Numbered from the stretch's first letter, positions 33,010-41,498 are shown. The stretch is 64,000 bases of DNA from Clostridium sp. OM02-18AC (GCF_003481825.1 NZ_QULW01000001.1:124001-188000); one strand, 5' to 3'. The notes: generated by a model from the sequence alone, not told the origin. Translations and numbers: made by a program.

Positions 33010-34011
33010 ATGTTATTTCATAAGAAACATACAGGCAGATGCCTGGCGGCGCTGGCACTCTGCGGGTTATTTGCCATGCAGAATCCAACCGCACCTGCTA
33101 TGGCAGCACAGGAAACTTTAAGGATAGAAAACCAGAACTTCTACCGGAGTGACGGAACCCAGATCACGGGGGCGGTCGCAAAGGGCGTTACCATTTCCAA
33201 ATATCAGAACCAGGCTGGTCCGATCGACTGGGCAGCCATGAAAGCAGACGGTGTAACCTTCGCCATGATCCGTGTGGCTTATATGGACAGCGAAGAGCCT
33301 TACCTGAAAGAGGATCCGTATTTCAAAGAAAATATAGCAGGCGCACTCCAGAACGGAATCCGTGTCGGCGTGTTCTATTACACAAGAGCATTGGATGAGA
33401 ACACCGTGCGCCAGGAAGCGCAGTTTGTGCTGGATAAGATCAAGGACTACCCGATCTCTTACCCGGTTGCATATGATGTGGAATCCAAATACCTGATGGA
33501 CAACGGAAAAACACCGCAGGAACTGGCAAATCATGTAAACATTTTCTGCAAAGCCATTGCAGACGCAGGATACCGTCCGATGCTGTACGGAAACAATGAA
33601 TGGCTGACGAAACATATCGATCTCTCCCAGATTCCGTATGACATCTGGTATGCCCGCTATGGAACAAACGGAGACTTCGTAAACCGCAAGATCTGGCAGT
33701 TTACGGAAACCGGAACCGTAGCCGGGATTACCGGCAATGTCTGCCTGGAGGTTTCCTATTATGATTATCCGGAACTGGCAAATGCAGCTGCAAGCAAAAC
33801 CTATACCGTTGGCTCTTCAAACAGCGGCGGTCCAGGCGTAAATATGCAGACCTCCGGACAGACCCAGGCAACCCCGACCGCAGGACAGTCTTCTGACGGA
33901 CAGACCGGCCCTGGCACCAAGGCAGGAGGAGTGGTCCAGACCAGCACCTCCCCAACCCCGGCAGCCGGACAGGATGAGAGCCAGCTGGCCAAATCACCGT
34001 CCGAATCGTAA
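33010..34011 (+). CDS. Secreted GH25-family lysozyme-like protein
   Basis: The 333-residue product has a signal peptide (residues 1-33, cut after AMA), a GH25 muramidase-type barrel (about 55-255) and a Ser/Gly/Thr/Pro-rich disordered tail (about 260-333). The catalytic D-x-E is present as Asp156-Val157-Glu158 (AYDVESK). The first conserved acidic residue of GH25, normally in 'G-(I/V)-D-V-S', is replaced: the segment reads KGVTISKYQ with Thr61. So substrate binding or catalysis may differ from standard muramidases. It should act on the cell wall outside the membrane. A 56-base palindrome follows the gene, so it is probably monocistronic. Confidence 0.88.
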   Translation: MLFHKKHTGRCLAALALCGLFAMQNPTAPAMAAQETLRIENQNFYRSDGTQITGAVAKGVTISKYQNQAGPIDWAAMKADGVTFAMIRVAYMDSEEPYLKEDPYFKENIAGALQNGIRVGVFYYTRALDENTVRQEAQFVLDKIKDYPISYPVAYDVESKYLMDNGKTPQELANHVNIFCKAIADAGYRPMLYGNNEWLTKHIDLSQIPYDIWYARYGTNGDFVNRKIWQFTETGTVAGITGNVCLEVSYYDYPELANAAASKTYTVGSSNSGGPGVNMQTSGQTQATPTAGQSSDGQTGPGTKAGGVVQTSTSPTPAAGQDESQLAKSPSES

Positions 34012-34040
34012 AATTAAACAATATTGCACGATAACGAATG

Positions 34041-34096
34041 AGGGGCGAAAGTTCCCGCAGCCGCCATGCATGGCGGCTGCGGGAACTTTCGCCCCT
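34041..34096. terminator. 56-base perfect palindrome after the GH25 gene
   Basis: Bases 34041-34068 are the exact reverse complement of 34069-34096, with centre CATG-CATG and no unpaired loop. It begins AGGGGCGAAAG and ends CTTTCGCCCCT. Only three T follow. It most likely ends GH25 transcription; its perfect symmetry would let it act on both strands. Confidence 0.75.
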
Positions 34097-34231
34097 TTGA
34101 TACTTACTGTGCTAAATTGTTTTAAAAGGTGGTGACGGTTTGCGGAAAATACCGCTTGTATTTGTGCACGGCTTTCGGTAGAATAGTACTAGGCTGAATC
34201 TGGGATTCTCTTTGGAAACGGAGAGAAGAAC

Positions 34232-35047
34232 ATGAAGAAAAAACGATCTGCCATTTTAAAATGGCTTTTGCTGGCTGTGTTTTTGCTGGCGGCCGGATGC
34301 TTTTACAGCTACAGTGGAGGGCAGACTTCTGAAACGTGGAATCCGTCAGCAACTTCCATGGAGACAGAGTCGCTGGGAGCGTCGGAAACATTCAAAGCGG
34401 AAGTGCCAGAAGCAGGAAAAGAAGCGGAAGTAGAAGAAACCGAAAAACTGGAATCAGATGGACAGTCCGGTGCCGAAATCGTATCGGAAACAGCGGAACA
34501 GGCAGCGGTACAGAAAGCAGGACAGTCAACCGTACAGAGGTCCGGTGCGGGCACTGCGGAGCAGAAACGCTGCTATGTGTACATCTGCGGAGAGGTCAAT
34601 TGTCCAGGTGTTTACACGCTACCGGAAGGCGCGCGGATTTATGAAGCCATTGAACTGGCTGGCGGTTTTACCGGGGAAGCAGCGGAAAGCTGGCTGAATC
34701 TGGCAGAGCCGGTCTGCGACAGCATGAAGCTGGAGGTTCCGTCCCGGACACAGGCAAAGGATCCGTCATGGCAGGCGAAAAGTCAGGCTGGCAGTGCAAA
34801 CAATGCGGGGGCGGCCGGAGGTGGAGCGAACGGTGCAGCGGGGAAAAGCCAGGCGGCACTGGTGAACATCAACACGGCTTCTCTGGAAGAACTGATGACG
34901 TTAAAAGGCATTGGGGCTTCCCGGGCAGAGGATATTGTCCGCTACAGGCAGGAGACCGGTGGTTTTACAAAAATTGAAGACATTATGAAAGTGCCTGGCA
35001 TCAAAGAGGCAGCTTTTCAGAAAATAAAAGACAACATTATAGTATAG
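34232..35047 (+). CDS. comEA: ComEA-like DNA-binding protein (SLBB plus helix-hairpin-helix)
   Basis: The 271-residue product has an N-terminal TM/signal anchor (about 9-26), a long Glu/Ser/Ala-rich linker (about 35-108), an SLBB domain (about 113-165; CYVYICGEVNCPGVYTLPEG) and a C-terminal double helix-hairpin-helix (about 209-270; VNINTASLEELMTLKGIGAS then IMKVPGIKEAAFQKI). This is the layout of ComEA, the membrane DNA receptor of natural transformation. No comEC or other competence gene is in the window, so a general DNA-binding or transport role is possible. The response regulator gene begins 15 bases after its stop, so it probably heads an operon running to rlmH. Confidence 0.88.
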   Translation: MKKKRSAILKWLLLAVFLLAAGCFYSYSGGQTSETWNPSATSMETESLGASETFKAEVPEAGKEAEVEETEKLESDGQSGAEIVSETAEQAAVQKAGQSTVQRSGAGTAEQKRCYVYICGEVNCPGVYTLPEGARIYEAIELAGGFTGEAAESWLNLAEPVCDSMKLEVPSRTQAKDPSWQAKSQAGSANNAGAAGGGANGAAGKSQAALVNINTASLEELMTLKGIGASRAEDIVRYRQETGGFTKIEDIMKVPGIKEAAFQKIKDNIIV

Positions 35048-35062
35048 GGAATAGGTGAGAAC

Positions 35063-35761
35063 ATGGCAAAGATTCTGGTGGTTGATGATGAAAAACTGAT
35101 CGTGAAGGGCATCCGGTTCAGTCTGGAACAGGACGGCATGGAAGTGGACTGCGCATATGACGGGGAAGAGGCAATCAATCTTGCGAAGCAGACCGAGTAC
35201 GATGTGGTACTTCTGGATGTTATGCTGCCGAAGTATGACGGGTTTGAGGTTTGCCAGGCAATCCGTGAATTTTCCGAGATGCCGATCATCATGCTGACTG
35301 CCAAGGGCGGAGACATGGACAAGATTTTGGGACTGGAATACGGGGCCGATGATTATGTCACGAAACCTTTTAATATTCTTGAGGTAAAGGCACGGATCAA
35401 GGCGATCATGCGAAGAAATTCCAAAAAGGCCGGTAAGGGAAAAGCAGCAGAGAATAAGATGATCACGGCAGGAAATTTAAAGCTTGACCGGGAAGGACGT
35501 CTGGTATTTATCGGAGAGAAAGAAATTAACCTGACTGCGAAGGAATTTGATCTTTTGGAACTTTTGGTATGCAATCCGAATAAGGTGTATTCGCGAGAGA
35601 GTCTTCTGGCTCTAGTGTGGGGCAACAAAGCATCCGAATCTGGTGATGTTCGAACCGTAGATGTTCATGTCAGACGCTTAAGGGAAAAAATTGAACCAAG
35701 TCCGAGTGACCCGAAATATGTGCATACGAAGTGGGGCGTCGGTTATTATTTCCGTGTGTAG
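35063..35761 (+). CDS. OmpR-family response regulator, orphan
   Basis: A 232-residue response regulator with a receiver domain (residues 1-118; acidic pocket from VVDDEK, phosphoacceptor Asp in VVLLDVMLPKYDGFEV, about residue 53, and Lys in DDYVTKPF) and a C-terminal OmpR/PhoB winged helix (about 133-232; LTAKEFDLLELLVCNPNKVY and RTVDVHVRRLREKIE). No histidine kinase gene is adjacent. It lies 15 bases after comEA and 17 bases before the acyltransferase gene, so these genes are likely co-transcribed. Its kinase and regulon are unknown; autoregulation of this operon is a reasonable guess. Confidence 0.93.
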   Translation: MAKILVVDDEKLIVKGIRFSLEQDGMEVDCAYDGEEAINLAKQTEYDVVLLDVMLPKYDGFEVCQAIREFSEMPIIMLTAKGGDMDKILGLEYGADDYVTKPFNILEVKARIKAIMRRNSKKAGKGKAAENKMITAGNLKLDREGRLVFIGEKEINLTAKEFDLLELLVCNPNKVYSRESLLALVWGNKASESGDVRTVDVHVRRLREKIEPSPSDPKYVHTKWGVGYYFRV

Positions 35762-35778
35762 GACAAGAGGTGAGCAGT

Positions 35779-37245
35779 ATGGAACAAAACAAATGGACAA
35801 ACCGGTGGAGAAGACTGGACAATACGGCTAAGATTTTTCCGGTGATCGCAAATGAAAATGTGAGCCAGGTATTCCGGATTTCGGTCACGCTAAAAGAAAA
35901 GGTAGATCCGGAACTTTTAAGCCAGGCACTGAAGGATCTTCTTCCGGAGATCCGGAATTTCCGGGTAAAACTCAGGAGAGGACTTTTTTGGTACTATTTT
36001 GAAGAGAATGACAGAATCCCTCAGGTAAAACGGGAAAATACGTACCCGTGCCGTTTTATTGACCCGCATGGAAACCAGCGTTTTTTGTTCCGGGTAACCT
36101 ATTATGAAAAGCGGATCAACCTGGAGGTGTTCCATGCGCTGACAGACGGACTTGGGGCAGTAAATTTCTTAAAATGCCTGACCAGGCAGTATTTGAGACT
36201 GGCGGCAGGGGCGTCTCAGTTTATGACATGGGACGATGAAAATATCCGCAAACAGGAAGTATTCCATGTGCAGGACAGTTATTTAGAGCATGGCGATGAC
36301 GGAAAACCGCGCAGCTACAGTTCCAAACCGGCTTATCAGCTGGAAGGACATTATCTGCCGCTTGGAGCCGGTCAGGTTTTGCACGGCTATGTTCCGGTCA
36401 GTGAACTTAAGAAAGTTTGTAAAAAGCACGGAGTGAGCATTACCAAATATCTGGCGGCAACTCTGATCTGGTCGATCTGGAAGGAATATTTGGGCGGAAG
36501 AAGCAGCCGGAGGGCAGTTGTATTGAATCTTCCAATCAATCTGCGGGCCTTTTTTGGTTCTGATACCATGGCTAATTTTTTTGCAGTTACCATGATCGGC
36601 TGGCTGTTCCGAAATCCGGATATTCCGTTTGACGTGCTGCTTCAGAAGGTCAGCAGCCAGATGGATAAAAAAATTGACAAAGAAAAGCTGGCAGAGAGCA
36701 TTGCCTACAATGTCTCCAATGAGAAAAAATGGTATCTGCGTGCAATTCCGCTCTTCCTTAAGGTTCCGGCACTTTCCATGGTGTTCCGTTTAAAAGACCG
36801 TGCCTACACGATGACATTATCCAATATTGGTCCGGTTTCGATGGAACCGGAATATGCAGATCTGATTGAGCGCTTCCATCTGATGATCGGGGTGTCCCGT
36901 CGCCAGCCGGTAAAGTGCGCAGTCTGTGCTTATCAGGATGAAATGGTGATCACCTTTACCTCGGTATTTGCGGACAGCCGTCTTCAGAAGCAGTTTTTCC
37001 ATAAATTAAAAGAAGATGGTGTACCGGTCCGTTTTGAGGGAAATGAGCTTTCTGCGGCAGCAAAACGGGATATGTATCCGCGAGTCCGAAAAGTGCTCAT
37101 CCGCCGCGGAGGCGCAGAGGAAAAAGCAACCCGTATGGCAAAGAAAGTAGGAAATACCGGAGTGGGCGCGGCAAAAGGAATCCGCGATTATGTAAGTGGC
37201 CGGAGAAGCTGGAAAGAAGAATTAAAACGGCGCCTGCATATATAA
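35779..37245 (+). CDS. Condensation-fold (alcohol acetyltransferase-like) acyltransferase
   Basis: The 488-residue product resembles the chloramphenicol acetyltransferase/condensation superfamily (alcohol acetyltransferase/PapA-like group): the catalytic H-x-x-x-D-G motif is present as His119-Ala-Leu-Thr-Asp123-Gly (EVFHALTDGLG), and LNLPINLRAFFG (about 252-263) is the matching second-half segment. The C-terminus (about 440-488) is Arg/Lys-rich. Such enzymes join an acyl donor to a hydroxyl or amine. There is no carrier-protein or polyketide gene nearby, so the acceptor is unknown. ATG at 35779 follows AGAGGTGA. The adjacent alpha/beta hydrolase suggests a matched transfer/hydrolysis pair. 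Confidence 0.75.
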   Translation: MEQNKWTNRWRRLDNTAKIFPVIANENVSQVFRISVTLKEKVDPELLSQALKDLLPEIRNFRVKLRRGLFWYYFEENDRIPQVKRENTYPCRFIDPHGNQRFLFRVTYYEKRINLEVFHALTDGLGAVNFLKCLTRQYLRLAAGASQFMTWDDENIRKQEVFHVQDSYLEHGDDGKPRSYSSKPAYQLEGHYLPLGAGQVLHGYVPVSELKKVCKKHGVSITKYLAATLIWSIWKEYLGGRSSRRAVVLNLPINLRAFFGSDTMANFFAVTMIGWLFRNPDIPFDVLLQKVSSQMDKKIDKEKLAESIAYNVSNEKKWYLRAIPLFLKVPALSMVFRLKDRAYTMTLSNIGPVSMEPEYADLIERFHLMIGVSRRQPVKCAVCAYQDEMVITFTSVFADSRLQKQFFHKLKEDGVPVRFEGNELSAAAKRDMYPRVRKVLIRRGGAEEKATRMAKKVGNTGVGAAKGIRDYVSGRRSWKEELKRRLHI

Positions 37246-37349
37246 TCACCACGTAACTGCTTTGCCGGTCTGCACAGTTGCTGCATAGACTGTGCGTATG
37301 CGAAACAGTTGGAAATAATGTTAGACAGAGCTTGGAAAGGATGACTAGT

Positions 37350-38336
37350 TTGAGAAACAGAGAAGTGAGCCTGCGTGGAAAACTGGTGCGGGACATGATG
37401 AAAAACATGATGGATTCCGCCATGGGACATAAGATCCAGACCGGGGAATACCGGATGGATCCGAAGGAGCCAGCCTGGAATTGTCCGCCGGATTATGAAT
37501 ATGAGATCATCGGGATGGAACATTTTAAAATGGAATATCTGCGTCCGGCCGGTGTGTGTACCGGGAGGGTGATTCTCCAGTTTCATGGCGGCGGCTACAT
37601 TGGCCCCATGAAGAATATTTACCGGGATTTTGCCATACAGTATTCCCAAAGAAGCTTCGGCGGAGATGTGCTGACGGTGGACTACCGCGTTGCCCCGGAG
37701 CACCCGTATCCAGCTGCGCTGGAAGATGCCGTGGCAGCGTACCAGTGGCTGATCGGGGAGAAGCATTATGAATCCGGAAAGATCATCATAGCGGGAGATT
37801 CTGCAGGAGGTGGTCTGGCACTGGCATTGGTCATGTATCTGCGCGATCATGGAATGGAACTTCCGGCGGGTATTGTGGTCATGTCACCCTGGACGGATCT
37901 GACGAACAGCGGAGGCTCATATCAGACAAATTTTGACCGGGATCCCCAGTTTGGCGGTACAACAGACAATATGCTGTTTCACAGTCCTTATATTGGAACT
38001 GCAGATCCGCGCGATCCATATCTGTCTCCTTTGTTTGGCAGCTTTGAAGAGTTCCCACCGGTTTTGTTCCAGGTGGGAAGTGAGGAAGTGCTCTTAGATG
38101 ATACTTTGCGGGCGGCTGATAAAGTACGGAAAGCACATGGAAAATTGCGTGTGACTGTCTATGAGGGTATGTTCCATGTGTTTCAGATGGCGCTGCGCCT
38201 GATTCCGGAAAGCCGGGAGGCATGGGACGAAGTAAGCCGTTTCCTGGAGGTCATTTACCGGATCGAGCGGAAAAAAGAAGGAAAAACCGTAAAACGGGTA
38301 AAATCCGGACGGGAGAGAAGCAGGAGAGAATCATGA
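37350..38336 (+). CDS. Alpha/beta hydrolase of the hormone-sensitive-lipase type
   Basis: An esterase/lipase-like enzyme of about 328 residues with the oxyanion motif HGGGYIG, the nucleophile elbow GDSAGGG, a downstream Asp in VGSEEVLLDD and the catalytic His in YEGMFHVFQM, the pattern of the bacterial HSL (family IV) esterases. The C-terminal tail is strongly basic (RIERKKEGKTVKR). The start is ambiguous: TTG at 37350 gives good spacing to AAAGG, whereas ATG 37341 abuts it. The last codons overlap rlmH (ATGA). It follows the acyltransferase gene after about 100 bases and is likely part of the comEA-to-rlmH transcript. Confidence 0.87.
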   Translation: MRNREVSLRGKLVRDMMKNMMDSAMGHKIQTGEYRMDPKEPAWNCPPDYEYEIIGMEHFKMEYLRPAGVCTGRVILQFHGGGYIGPMKNIYRDFAIQYSQRSFGGDVLTVDYRVAPEHPYPAALEDAVAAYQWLIGEKHYESGKIIIAGDSAGGGLALALVMYLRDHGMELPAGIVVMSPWTDLTNSGGSYQTNFDRDPQFGGTTDNMLFHSPYIGTADPRDPYLSPLFGSFEEFPPVLFQVGSEEVLLDDTLRAADKVRKAHGKLRVTVYEGMFHVFQMALRLIPESREAWDEVSRFLEVIYRIERKKEGKTVKRVKSGRERSRRES

Positions 38337-38812
38337 AGATCACACTGGTGACGGTAGGAAAAATCAAAGAAAAGTTTTATACGGATGCGATCGCAGAATA
38401 TGCGAAGCGGTTAAGCCGTTACTGCAAACTCGAGATCGTTCAGGTAGCAGATGAAAAAACGCCGGATAAGGCGAGCGAGGCAGAAGAAATCCAGATCAAA
38501 GAAAAAGAAGGGAAACGGATCCTGGAGCAGATCAAGGATGGTGCTTTCGTCATTGCCCTTGCAATCGATGGAAAAATGCTGGATTCCGTGGAACTGGCGG
38601 AAAAGATCGATAAGCTTGGTGTTGGTGGAGTCAGTCAGCTGGTTTTTGTGATCGGTGGTTCCCTCGGACTCTCCAAAGCCGTGCTTGACCGTGCCGATTA
38701 CCATCTGAGCTTTTCAAAGATGACATTCCCGCATCAGCTGATGCGGGTGATTTTGCTGGAACAGATTTACCGCAGTTACCGGATTATCCACAAAGAGCCG
38801 TATCATAAGTAA
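38333..38812 (+). CDS. rlmH: 23S rRNA (pseudouridine1915-N3)-methyltransferase
   Basis: The 159-residue product is a SPOUT-class methyltransferase matching RlmH in length and motifs: MKITLVTVGKIKEKFY at the N-terminus, and the C-terminal knot with FVIGGSLGLSKAVL and SFSKMTFPHQLMRVILLEQI. RlmH methylates pseudouridine 1915 in helix 69 on assembled 70S ribosomes. Its ATG overlaps the stop of the hydrolase gene (ATGA), so its translation is coupled to that gene. A longer open frame upstream lies within the hydrolase gene and is not used. Confidence 0.96.
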   Translation: MKITLVTVGKIKEKFYTDAIAEYAKRLSRYCKLEIVQVADEKTPDKASEAEEIQIKEKEGKRILEQIKDGAFVIALAIDGKMLDSVELAEKIDKLGVGGVSQLVFVIGGSLGLSKAVLDRADYHLSFSKMTFPHQLMRVILLEQIYRSYRIIHKEPYHK

Positions 38813-38910
38813 CGGTATCATAAATCATGCTGCCGGTGGCGCAGCAAAGCAGTATACAGAGCAATCAGGTTTCAGAGGAAAGACCATGTAAAAAAAGGAG
38901 GAGATTTCAT

Positions 38911-39657
38911 ATGAAAAACTGGAAAAAACAGATTGCATTGGTTGTAGCAGCAGGACTTTTGATGGCAATGGGAGCCGTTACTGCATTTGCAAGTTCAAAG
39001 AGCAGGCTGGAAACGATCACAGATCTTTACTGGGGGGACGATGGAACAACTGCAAACTGGGAAACGGTAGAGGATGCTTATCAGTATGAAGTGCGTCTTT
39101 ACTGTGAAGAAAGCCAGGTGGCAAGTGTCAAAACCAAAAAAGACTCTTATGACATGGAAAAGAAAATGACAAAAGAGGGAAATTACACGTTCCGGGTGCG
39201 CGCTCTGGCAAAATCAAATTCGAAGGAATTTACAGATGGATACTGGTCGGAAGATTCTGAGGAAACCTATATTGCGGCTGATTTTGCTGAACTGATCAAA
39301 AATGGCGGAAGTTCTTCCCAGTTAAAGAACGGAGGACCTGGAAAGAAAGAAGGCGAACAGGCGGCTGAAGAGAAAGAAGCTTCCGTTGTGTCCCAGGCGA
39401 AATGGATCCAGGAGGCAGGAAGCGGTCGCTGGTGGTATCAGAATGCGGATGGAAGCTATCCGGCAAATGGCTGGTGGCAGGACCTGGCAAACGGGATCTG
39501 GTATTTCTTTGATGCGCAGGGCTATATGCAGACGGGATGGATCGACTGGAACGGCAGCCGCTATTACTGCACGGGAAGCGGTGCCATGGCAGTCGGGGAA
39601 TACACCATTGACGGTGCTGCATACCGGTTTGATGCTTCCGGTGCCCTGCAGGAGTAA
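38911..39657 (+). CDS. Secreted cell-wall-binding repeat protein
   Basis: The 248-residue product has a signal peptide (about 1-29, ending VTAFA), an Fn3-like segment (about 33-125; TTANWETVEDAYQYEVRLYC), a Glu/Lys linker, and C-terminal choline-binding-type repeats (about 170-248) rich in Trp/Tyr/Gly: GRWWYQNADGSYPANGWWQD, GIWYFFDAQGYMQTGWIDWN, RYYCTGSGAMAVGEYTIDGA. Such repeats bind wall teichoic or lipoteichoic acids or other glycans at the surface. No enzyme domain is present, so it may be structural or a wall-attached adhesin. AAAGGAGGAG precedes the ATG at 38911 by 9 bases. The hairpin at 39750-39793 lies downstream and can terminate its transcript. Confidence 0.85.
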   Translation: MKNWKKQIALVVAAGLLMAMGAVTAFASSKSRLETITDLYWGDDGTTANWETVEDAYQYEVRLYCEESQVASVKTKKDSYDMEKKMTKEGNYTFRVRALAKSNSKEFTDGYWSEDSEETYIAADFAELIKNGGSSSQLKNGGPGKKEGEQAAEEKEASVVSQAKWIQEAGSGRWWYQNADGSYPANGWWQDLANGIWYFFDAQGYMQTGWIDWNGSRYYCTGSGAMAVGEYTIDGAAYRFDASGALQE

Positions 39658-39744
39658 AAAAAATGCGATAAAGAAAACATGGTATAGGATAACCGAATAC
39701 AGCGCATTGTGCAGGAAACAATTGTGAACATAGACAAGGTCCGG

Positions 39745-39794
39745 GTATAAATCACCCCTTCCCTCATATATATTATGTAGGGGAGGGGTGATTT
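39745..39794 (+). promoter_or_regulatory. spoIIIA control region: sigma-E-like promoter inside an SD-containing hairpin
   Basis: Bases 39750-39763 pair with 39780-39793 (14 bp, one G-T pair) with a 16-base loop, and the 3' arm runs into TTTTTT, giving a terminator-like form. The 3' arm contains the SD (GGGAGGGGTGAT) of spoIIIAA, whose TTG start is at 39796. GTATAAA (39745-39751) and CATATAT (39765-39771), 13 bases apart, resemble sigma-E -35 and -10 boxes; the start of transcription would fall near 39779, leaving out the 5' arm. Confidence 0.6.
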
Positions 39795-39795
39795 T

Positions 39796-40761
39796 TTGGA
39801 TAAGCGGGAAGAACTGATCAAAATATTTTCGAAAGATATCCGGGTGATTTTAAAACAGGTCATGGTGGATTTTGACCAGGTGCAGGAAATACGTCTGCGG
39901 GTCCATGCGCCGCTTCTGATGATTTGGAATAATCACGAGTATTACATTACGCCGGAAGGAAATTTAAGTACGCGGGCCGAAGAGGCGTATCTGGTGACGC
40001 GGGAAGCATTGAAAGAAACGTTGGACTATATGAGCAATTATTCGCTGTATGCCTTTGAAGAAGAAATAAAACAGGGATTTATCACGATCCAGGGAGGACA
40101 CCGCATCGGCATTGCCGGAAAAACCATCATTGATGAACATGGAATCCGCAGTATGAAATTTATTTCCTTTATCAATGTACGTCTCTCCCATCAGGTGAAA
40201 GGATGTGCAACGGTACTGTTGCCGTATCTGTATGACCAGGAAACCCTCTTTCATACCCTGATCATATCGCCTCCACGCTGCGGAAAAACCACACTTCTCC
40301 GTGATATTATCCGTCAGGTGTCCAATGGAGGACCTGGACATGCAGGGCTTACCATTGGCGTGATCGATGAACGGTCGGAAATTGGTGCCTGCTATCAGGG
40401 AATTCCGCAGAATGAACTCGGAATCCGGACGGATATTCTGGATTGCTGTCCGAAAGCACAGGGGATGATGATGCTGATCCGAACCATGTCGCCGCAGGTG
40501 ATCGCGGTGGATGAGATTGGAAGCCGGGAAGATCTGGAAGCGATCGAATATGTCATGAATTGCGGCTGTAAGCTGGTTGCCACGGTTCATGGAAGTTCGA
40601 TTGAGGATATCAAACAAAAACCGGTGCTTCGGAAGATGGTGCTGGAAAAATGGTTTGAGCGCTATGTGATTTTAAATAACAGGGGGAAAATTGGCAATAT
40701 CGGAGAGATTTATGATTCCAGGGGCTGCAGGCTGTATCCGGTAGGAGGTGAATGCTTTTGA
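39796..40761 (+). CDS. spoIIIAA: Stage III sporulation protein AA
   Basis: The 321-residue ATPase of the SpoIIIA-SpoIIQ channel that connects mother cell and forespore. It resembles type II/IV secretion ATPases: Walker A PPRCGKTTLLRD (about 155-166), Walker B VIAVDEIGSREDLEAI (about 234-249) and GCKLVATVHGSS. It is complete in length. The start is TTG at 39796; GGAGGGGTGAT lies 4-14 bases upstream within a hairpin. It heads the eight-gene operon and overlaps spoIIIAB by 10 bases. Confidence 0.95.
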   Translation: MDKREELIKIFSKDIRVILKQVMVDFDQVQEIRLRVHAPLLMIWNNHEYYITPEGNLSTRAEEAYLVTREALKETLDYMSNYSLYAFEEEIKQGFITIQGGHRIGIAGKTIIDEHGIRSMKFISFINVRLSHQVKGCATVLLPYLYDQETLFHTLIISPPRCGKTTLLRDIIRQVSNGGPGHAGLTIGVIDERSEIGACYQGIPQNELGIRTDILDCCPKAQGMMMLIRTMSPQVIAVDEIGSREDLEAIEYVMNCGCKLVATVHGSSIEDIKQKPVLRKMVLEKWFERYVILNNRGKIGNIGEIYDSRGCRLYPVGGECF

Positions 40762-41291
40762 GTATTCAGGGATGGATGAAGGTATTGGGGGCGGCCTGTA
40801 TTCTATGGGGAGCAGCAGGGACCGGAATCTGGTTTGCCGGAAGATATAAACAGCGGATCCAGGAACTGGAGCAGCTGAAACAGATGGTCTTTTTGTTAAA
40901 AGGGCAGATCCTCTATGCCAGTGCACCGCTCCCGGAAGCATTGGAGACAGTCGGAAAGCGGGTAGACGGAATCCTGGGAAAATTGTTTCAGGAAACTGCA
41001 GCCAGTCTGCAACAACAGCCCGGAGATCCATTCCCGGTAATCTGGAAACGATGTGTTTCCGAAATATCCGGGCACAGCGCACTTTCAAAAATGGACATGC
41101 AGGCGCTTGAAAATCTGGGGGATCATCTTGGATTTCTGGACCGGGAAACTCAGGAACGGACACTGCTTCTATATCTGGAACAGGTAGATGCCCAGCTTGA
41201 GGTTTTAAGGGAACACCGCCAGGAACGCTGCAGACTGTATACAAGCCTTGGAGTTATGGGCGGCTTATTTCTTGCAGTAATCCTGGTCTGA
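40752..41291 (+). CDS. spoIIIAB: Stage III sporulation protein AB
   Basis: A 179-residue protein with an N-terminal TM helix (about 8-26), a helical domain similar to the F-domain of type II secretion systems, and a C-terminal TM (about 162-179: LGVMGGLFLAVILV). LGDHLGFLDRETQERTLLLY matches the family core. The start is drawn at ATG 40752, overlapping spoIIIAA; TTG 40758 is equally possible, since GGAGG is then 9 bases upstream. It is membrane-bound in the mother cell and needed for late forespore development. Confidence 0.92.
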   Translation: MLLSIQGWMKVLGAACILWGAAGTGIWFAGRYKQRIQELEQLKQMVFLLKGQILYASAPLPEALETVGKRVDGILGKLFQETAASLQQQPGDPFPVIWKRCVSEISGHSALSKMDMQALENLGDHLGFLDRETQERTLLLYLEQVDAQLEVLREHRQERCRLYTSLGVMGGLFLAVILV

Positions 41292-41303
41292 TGGAGGATC
41301 CAT

Positions 41304-41498
41304 ATGGGAGTAAATCTGATTTTTCGCATTGCCGCAGTCGGGATTTTAGTATCTGTGATCTGTCAGGTACTGCGGCACAGCGGGCGGGAAGAACAGGCAT
41401 TTCTGACCAGTCTTGCTGGTCTTGTACTGGTGCTGTTCTGGCTGGTGCCTTATATTTATGAGTTATTTGAAACCATGAAAAATCTGTTTGCCTTATAA
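41304..41498 (+). CDS. spoIIIAC: Stage III sporulation protein AC
   Basis: A 64-residue protein with two hydrophobic helices (about 5-21 and 34-52). The length and LLxFRIAAVGI-type start (MGVNLIFRIAAVGILVSVIC) with REEQAFLTSLAGLVLVLFWL match SpoIIIAC of spore formers. It lies 12 bases after spoIIIAB with GGAGG in the gap. Confidence 0.93.
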   Translation: MGVNLIFRIAAVGILVSVICQVLRHSGREEQAFLTSLAGLVLVLFWLVPYIYELFETMKNLFAL

